17,935 bases of DNA, from positions 1-17,935 of the forward strand of contig JBASGW010000011.1 in the NCBI GenBank assembly GCA_049653745.1, read 5' to 3'. Made by a program: the position numbers and the translations under genes. Shown here one piece after another: positions 14,971 to 17,935 of this stretch (positions are counted from its first letter, which is position 1; each line of letters starts with the position of its first letter). The notes under the pieces were generated by a model, which worked only from the letters and a program-made list of their open reading frames with translations, searched no databases and was not told where the DNA came from. The DNA comes from CANDYO01 sp049653745. Its GTDB lineage: Bacteria; Pseudomonadota; Alphaproteobacteria; Rickettsiales; CANDYO01.

Positions 14971-16506
14971 ATGCAAGTGAAAATGAATGAATATTTAGAA
15001 GAGAAAAGAAGATTGGCTAGACTGGGCGGTGGGCTTAAAAGAATAGAAGCGCAGCATGCTAAGGGTAAATTAACCGCTAGAGAAAGAATTGAAATCTTGC
15101 TAGACCCAGACTCATTTGAAGAATATGGAATGTTTGTTGACCATCGCTGCACTAACTTTGGTATGGAAAATAATAAATTCCCAGGTGATGGTGTGGTTAC
15201 GGGAAGTGGAACCATAAATGGACGCTTAGTATATGTATATAGCCAAGATTTTACAGTTTTAGGTGGATCATTAAGTGAAACTAATGCTAAAAAAATATGT
15301 CAAATAATGGATATGGCCCTAAAAATGGGTGCGCCAGTAATTGGAATGAATGATTCCGGTGGAGCCAGAATTCAAGAGGGTGTGGATTCTCTTGGTGGCT
15401 ATGGTGAAATTTTTCAGCGCAATGTTGTTGCCTCCGGAGTTATTCCGCAAATATCATTAATAATGGGGCCCTGTGCTGGTGGAGCAGTTTATTCTCCTGC
15501 TTTAACAGATTTTACCTTTATGGTGAAAGGTTCTTCCTACATGTTTGTTACCGGTCCTGATGTGGTTAAAACTGTAACCCATGAAGATGTGACGCAAGAA
15601 GTTTTAGGAGGGGCTAGCACTCATACTATTAAAACTGGGGTTGCAGATAAAGCATTTTCTGATGATGTGGAAGCTTTAATCCAAACAAGACGTTTATTTG
15701 ATTTTCTACCATTGTCAAATAAATCAGCTTTGCCTGAAAGAGTTAGTCAAGACCCTGCCGATAGGTTGGATATGTCTTTAAACACACTTGTGCCTTCTAA
15801 CCCTAACAAGCCATATGACATGAAGGAATTGGTTAATAGGATTGTTGATGAGGGAGATTTCTTTGAGCTGCAACCAGATTATGCTAAAAATATTATAACT
15901 GGATTTGGCTATATGCAAGGAAAACCTGTTGGCTTTGTTGCAAATCAGCCAATGCATTTGGCGGGATGTTTAGACATTAATGCTTCAATAAAAGCAGCTA
16001 GATTTATTCGATTCTGTGATGCTTTTGGTATTCCATTGGTAACGTTGGTTGACGTTCCTGGGTTTTTACCAGGTGTTAGTCAAGAGCATAATGGCATAAT
16101 AAAACATGGAGCAAAATTGCTCTATGCTTATGCAGAAGCTACTGTGCCTAAAATTACAGTTATCACTAGAAAAGCTTATGGTGGAGCTTATATTGTGATG
16201 AACTCTAAGCATCTACAGGGTGATATTAATTATGCTTGGGGGAATGCGGAGATTGCAGTGATGGGAGCTAGGGGAGCGGTGGAGATATTATACCGTGATA
16301 AGCTAAATGATAAAGAATTTGTTGACGGAAAAATAGCAGAATACCAAGAGAAGTTTACCAATCCTTATGTGGCAGCTTCACGAGGCTTTATTGATGATGT
16401 GATTAGGCCGCAAAACACCAGGTGGCGCATTTGCAGAGCTTTATCAATGCTTGTTAATAAGCAAATGACCCGTCCTTGGAAAAAGCACGATAATTTGCCA
16501 TTATAA
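14971..16506 (+). CDS. pccB: Propionyl-CoA carboxylase beta subunit (biotin carboxyltransferase)
   Basis: 511 residues, matching the family's ~510. The N-terminal carboxyltransferase half has PGDGVVTGSGTI (71-82), the oxyanion motif SGGARIQEG (129-137) and GPCAGGAVYSPALTDF (166-181). The C-terminal half has DVPGFLPG (361-368), HGAKLLYAYAEATVPK (379-394) and KAYGGAYIVM (401-410). The enzyme moves carboxyl from biotin on the alpha subunit to propionyl-CoA, giving methylmalonyl-CoA, which enters the TCA cycle as succinyl-CoA. The alpha subunit gene is not in this window. ATG at 14971 is used; an ATG at 14983 (MNEYLEEKRR) is equally plausible, since neither has a strong ribosome site. A weak promoter candidate (TTGATT at 14908, TAATTT at 14931) lies upstream. 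The gene appears intact. Confidence 0.96.
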   Translation: MQVKMNEYLEEKRRLARLGGGLKRIEAQHAKGKLTARERIEILLDPDSFEEYGMFVDHRCTNFGMENNKFPGDGVVTGSGTINGRLVYVYSQDFTVLGGSLSETNAKKICQIMDMALKMGAPVIGMNDSGGARIQEGVDSLGGYGEIFQRNVVASGVIPQISLIMGPCAGGAVYSPALTDFTFMVKGSSYMFVTGPDVVKTVTHEDVTQEVLGGASTHTIKTGVADKAFSDDVEALIQTRRLFDFLPLSNKSALPERVSQDPADRLDMSLNTLVPSNPNKPYDMKELVNRIVDEGDFFELQPDYAKNIITGFGYMQGKPVGFVANQPMHLAGCLDINASIKAARFIRFCDAFGIPLVTLVDVPGFLPGVSQEHNGIIKHGAKLLYAYAEATVPKITVITRKAYGGAYIVMNSKHLQGDINYAWGNAEIAVMGARGAVEILYRDKLNDKEFVDGKIAEYQEKFTNPYVAASRGFIDDVIRPQNTRWRICRALSMLVNKQMTRPWKKHDNLPL

Positions 16507-16719
16507 CTTTTTAAGTTAAGTTTGATTATTAAATTTTGTAGTTCGTTTGTTACTCTTGAATAAGTAAAAGATTATTTGGTAATTCATTTTATTTTTTAAT
16601 TTATTGAGAGAAATTTATTGGCGCAATTATTTTTTTTCTAGGACTGATGCTATATTTAGTTTTCTTAATATTCAAACTAACAAAGATTATACCAAATCTC
16701 ATATTTAATTGGAATTTAG

Positions 16720-16750
16720 CCCAGAGAATTTATGTTCTTTGGGTTTTTTT
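16720..16750 (+). terminator. Intrinsic terminator downstream of pccB
   Basis: Nine-base-pair stem (16720-16728 with 16735-16743, one G-U pair), six-base loop, then seven T (16744-16750). It lies about 210 bases after the pccB stop, so it either ends a long 3' tail of that mRNA or closes a separate short transcript. Confidence 0.82.
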
Positions 16751-16866
16751 ATTAAATAAGATTATTTTTAGAAATGGTAATAGTTATTTAAAAAACCACT
16801 TTTAACGTAGCCTATCCTCAATAACTTGCAGAGTTTGTGCCTCTCTTAAGCTTTTAAGAGAGATTT

Positions 16867-16974
16867 ATACCAAGTCTCATTCTTAAATACTACCACTTCT
16901 CTCGTCGCTCATGTACTAAATGCACACTTCGCTCCTCACTCATTGTATTATTTAATTTAAGAAATGCTATTACT
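16867..16974. repeat. Dispersed intergenic repeat, copy 2
   Basis: A 108-base element beginning ATACCAAGTCTCATTC, with a central GCTCATGTACTAAATGCACA, and ending GAAATGCTATTACT. By eye it differs from copy 3 at about eight positions, with no gaps. Confidence 0.85.
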
Positions 16975-17045
16975 CCTGGATAAAGAAAAAAACGAAATTA
17001 GTTTTTAATTTTATTGAATTTGAATAGTTCAGTTTCTTTAAAATT

Positions 17046-17153
17046 ATACCAAGTCTCATTCTTAAATACTGCTACTTCATTCGTTGCTCATGTACTAAAT
17101 GCACACTTCGCTCCTCACTCATTATATTATTTAATTTGAGAAATGATATTACT
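17046..17153. repeat. Dispersed intergenic repeat, copy 3
   Basis: Same length and orientation as copy 2, starting 179 bases after it. The 71 bases between the two copies are unrelated to the element, so this is not a simple tandem array. Confidence 0.85.
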
Positions 17154-17356
17154 TAAATCGCCTAAAAATTTTTTATGATTTATTCAGTCTACTTTTATAA
17201 TTAAAATTTCAAAACATTACATGACTCTTCGGAAAACTTATTTTTGAGAAAATAAATTAGCCATATAATAGTTTTTTCATTAATAACTAGCAAAGATATT
17301 ACGCCAATAACAAGAAACAGTTAATCAATCTTCTGAAGCTTCAAACAAGTGAGTGA

Positions 17357-17383
17357 GTTAACTTTTCATTTATGCAAGTTAAC
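17357..17383. repeat. Inverted repeat GTTAACTT / AAGTTAAC
   Basis: Perfect eight-base arms at 17357-17364 and 17376-17383 around an 11-base loop. There is no neighbouring gene start, so its role is unclear. Confidence 0.45.
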
Positions 17384-17403
17384 ATAATATAAACATAAAT
17401 GTC

Positions 17404-17420
17404 ATGTACCTTTGGTACAT
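17404..17420. repeat. Short perfect hairpin ATGTACC-TTT-GGTACAT
   Basis: Seven-base arms and a three-base loop, followed by a T-rich stretch. It could be a small terminator on the plus strand or a protein-binding palindrome. It shares TCATGTAC with the core of the 108-base dispersed repeat. Confidence 0.45.
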
Positions 17421-17544
17421 TTATTTTGCAGTTGTAGTTTAATGAAGCTTTGCGCCTAGATATGTGGGGTGGCTTGGCGAGGGATAGAGGCGTGGCTTAG
17501 AAGGAGATAACAGAGAATGACGGTGGGGAATGTCTTTGTATTAC

Positions 17545-17594
17545 TATCCTTAACAAAGGGCTAGCGCATTGATTGATCCGCGCATCCAAGCCTT
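17545..17594. repeat. 50-base element of the G-rich array, first copy
   Basis: TATCCTTAACAAAGGG through CATCCAAGCCTT. It contains an imperfect hairpin: AAAGGGCT (17555-17562) with AGCCTTT (17589-17595), one G bulged, and GCGC (17564) with GCGC (17580). Confidence 0.85.
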
Positions 17595-17613
17595 TGAGGG
17601 GATCACAGTTTGC

Positions 17614-17791
17614 CTGGAGGTGGCAAGTGGCGCGGAGGATGGCGGGGGGCATGGCTTGGTGAGTGGATAGAGGAGTTGGCTTAGAAAAAGGTGGCAGTGT
17701 GTCTGGAGGTGGCAAGTGGCGCGGAGGATGGCAGGGCATGGCTTGGTGAGTGGATAGAGGAGCTGGCTTAGAAAAGGGTGGCGGGGGGTAG
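17614..17791. repeat. Two 89-base tandem units
   Basis: Units start with CTGGAGGTGGCAAGTGGC at 17614 and 17703. They are nearly identical across GGATAGAGGAG and GGCTTAGAAAA and differ by small indels in G-runs (GGCGGGGGGCATGG versus GGCAGGGCATGG). The second unit's right end is less well defined. Confidence 0.85.
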
Positions 17792-17885
17792 TGAGTGTGT
17801 GGAGGCGTGGCTTAGAAGGAGATAACAGAGAATGGCGGAAAGGGATGGCAGAGAATAACGGGTTTATGCGGGTCTCTTGAGTTGT

Positions 17886-17935
17886 TATCCTTAACAAAGG
17901 GCTAGCGCATTGATTGATCCGCGCATCCAAGCCTT
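17886..17935. repeat. 50-base element of the G-rich array, second copy (window edge)
   Basis: Same 50 bases as the element at 17545, apparently without mismatch, 341 bases further on. The window ends at the same base where the comparison stops, so the copy and the array probably continue. Confidence 0.85.

Larger units (their letters stand above)
16507..17459. other. Long AT-rich intergenic region, no gene seen
   Basis: No open frame with a start, ribosome site and protein-like composition is visible on either strand, and no tRNA-like cloverleaf was recognised. It holds a terminator (16720-16750), two copies of a 108-base dispersed repeat, an isolated ATACCAAATCTCAT fragment at 16688 that matches the start of that repeat, an inverted repeat at 17357-17383 and a short hairpin at 17404-17420. 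A lone TATAAT at 17264 has no matching -35 box at normal distance. Confidence 0.7.
17460..17935. repeat. G-rich block of nested direct repeats, continues past the window
   Basis: Base composition changes abruptly near 17460: the plus strand becomes G-rich and C-poor, with runs of up to six G, unlike the AT-rich rest of the window. Inside are three repeated modules: a 50-base element at 17545 and 17886, an 89-base unit at 17614 and 17703, and a CGTGGCTTAGAAGGAGATAA module at 17491 and 17806. A core with GGCTTGG, GGATAGAGG and GGCTTAGAA occurs in all the larger units. Reading frames on the minus strand exist, but the 89-base period is not a multiple of three, so repeats are read in different frames. 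I see no conserved protein. It is best treated as a non-coding repeat array. Confidence 0.85.

Noticed and set aside
16867..17153. Insertion sequence or MITE made of the two 108-base repeats
   Set aside because: Both copies are in the same orientation, no terminal inverted repeats or target duplications are visible, and nothing encodes a transposase.
17244..17269. Promoter with TATAAT at 17264
   Set aside because: The only TTGA-like box upstream leaves a 14-base spacer, and no gene or clear transcript follows.
17497..17930. Two overlapping minus-strand open frames of 80 and 126 residues
   Set aside because: They read the same repeats in different frames because the 89-base period is not a multiple of three; the Pro/Cys/His-rich products look like translated repeat DNA.
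17460..17935. CRISPR array
   Set aside because: Repeats are 50 and 89 bases, nested and irregular, with no constant short repeat separated by unique spacers, and no cas gene nearby.

Overview
The window is AT-rich and most likely comes from the chromosome of a host-associated alphaproteobacterium of the Rickettsiales type. The evidence is the alphaproteobacterial form of ribosomal protein uS4, a propionyl-CoA carboxylase beta subunit, an alphaproteobacterial HIT protein next to nusB, two very large ankyrin-repeat proteins of the kind this group sends into eukaryotic hosts, and long low-coding intergenic stretches with dispersed repeats. The exact genus cannot be read from the sequence; a Midichloriaceae-like lineage is a guess.

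Layout. Positions 1-3551 hold three same-strand orphan genes. The first is an Ala/Lys-rich repeat protein with a six-cysteine tail, whose 5' end lies outside the window. The second is a single-pass membrane protein that shares a Cys/Trp motif with the first. The third is a membrane-anchored coiled-coil protein with TP-rich and hydrophobic parts. A clear intrinsic terminator follows at 3590-3623. Positions 3801-8492 hold a 1313-residue ankyrin protein joined with no gap to a periplasmic solute-binding protein. A run of nine G lies 45 bases before the ankyrin stop codon and could switch its basic C-terminus on and off. Positions 8553-10903 are core housekeeping: hit and nusB on the minus strand, rpsD and recR on the plus strand. 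The hit and rpsD promoters diverge around a palindrome. Positions 11080-14880 hold a second ankyrin protein. It has sixteen near-identical 33-residue repeats, an NLS-like basic cluster, a hydrophobic C-terminal part and a near-consensus promoter of its own. Then comes pccB (14971-16506).

Positions 16507-17935 contain no convincing gene. They hold a terminator, two 108-base copies of a dispersed repeat (a third, diverged copy sits at 10917), and from about 17460 a sharply different G-rich block built of nested direct repeats. That block runs off the window end.

How it fits together: conserved housekeeping genes (translation, RNA antitermination, recombinational repair, propionyl-CoA metabolism) are interleaved with accessory genes that look devoted to host contact. 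The accessory genes share internal repetition at DNA level, so copy number and reading frame can change quickly. The most unusual signals are the homopolymer switch at 7687-7695, the Cys/Trp motif shared by the first two genes, the recently expanded ankyrin array and the terminal G-rich repeat block.
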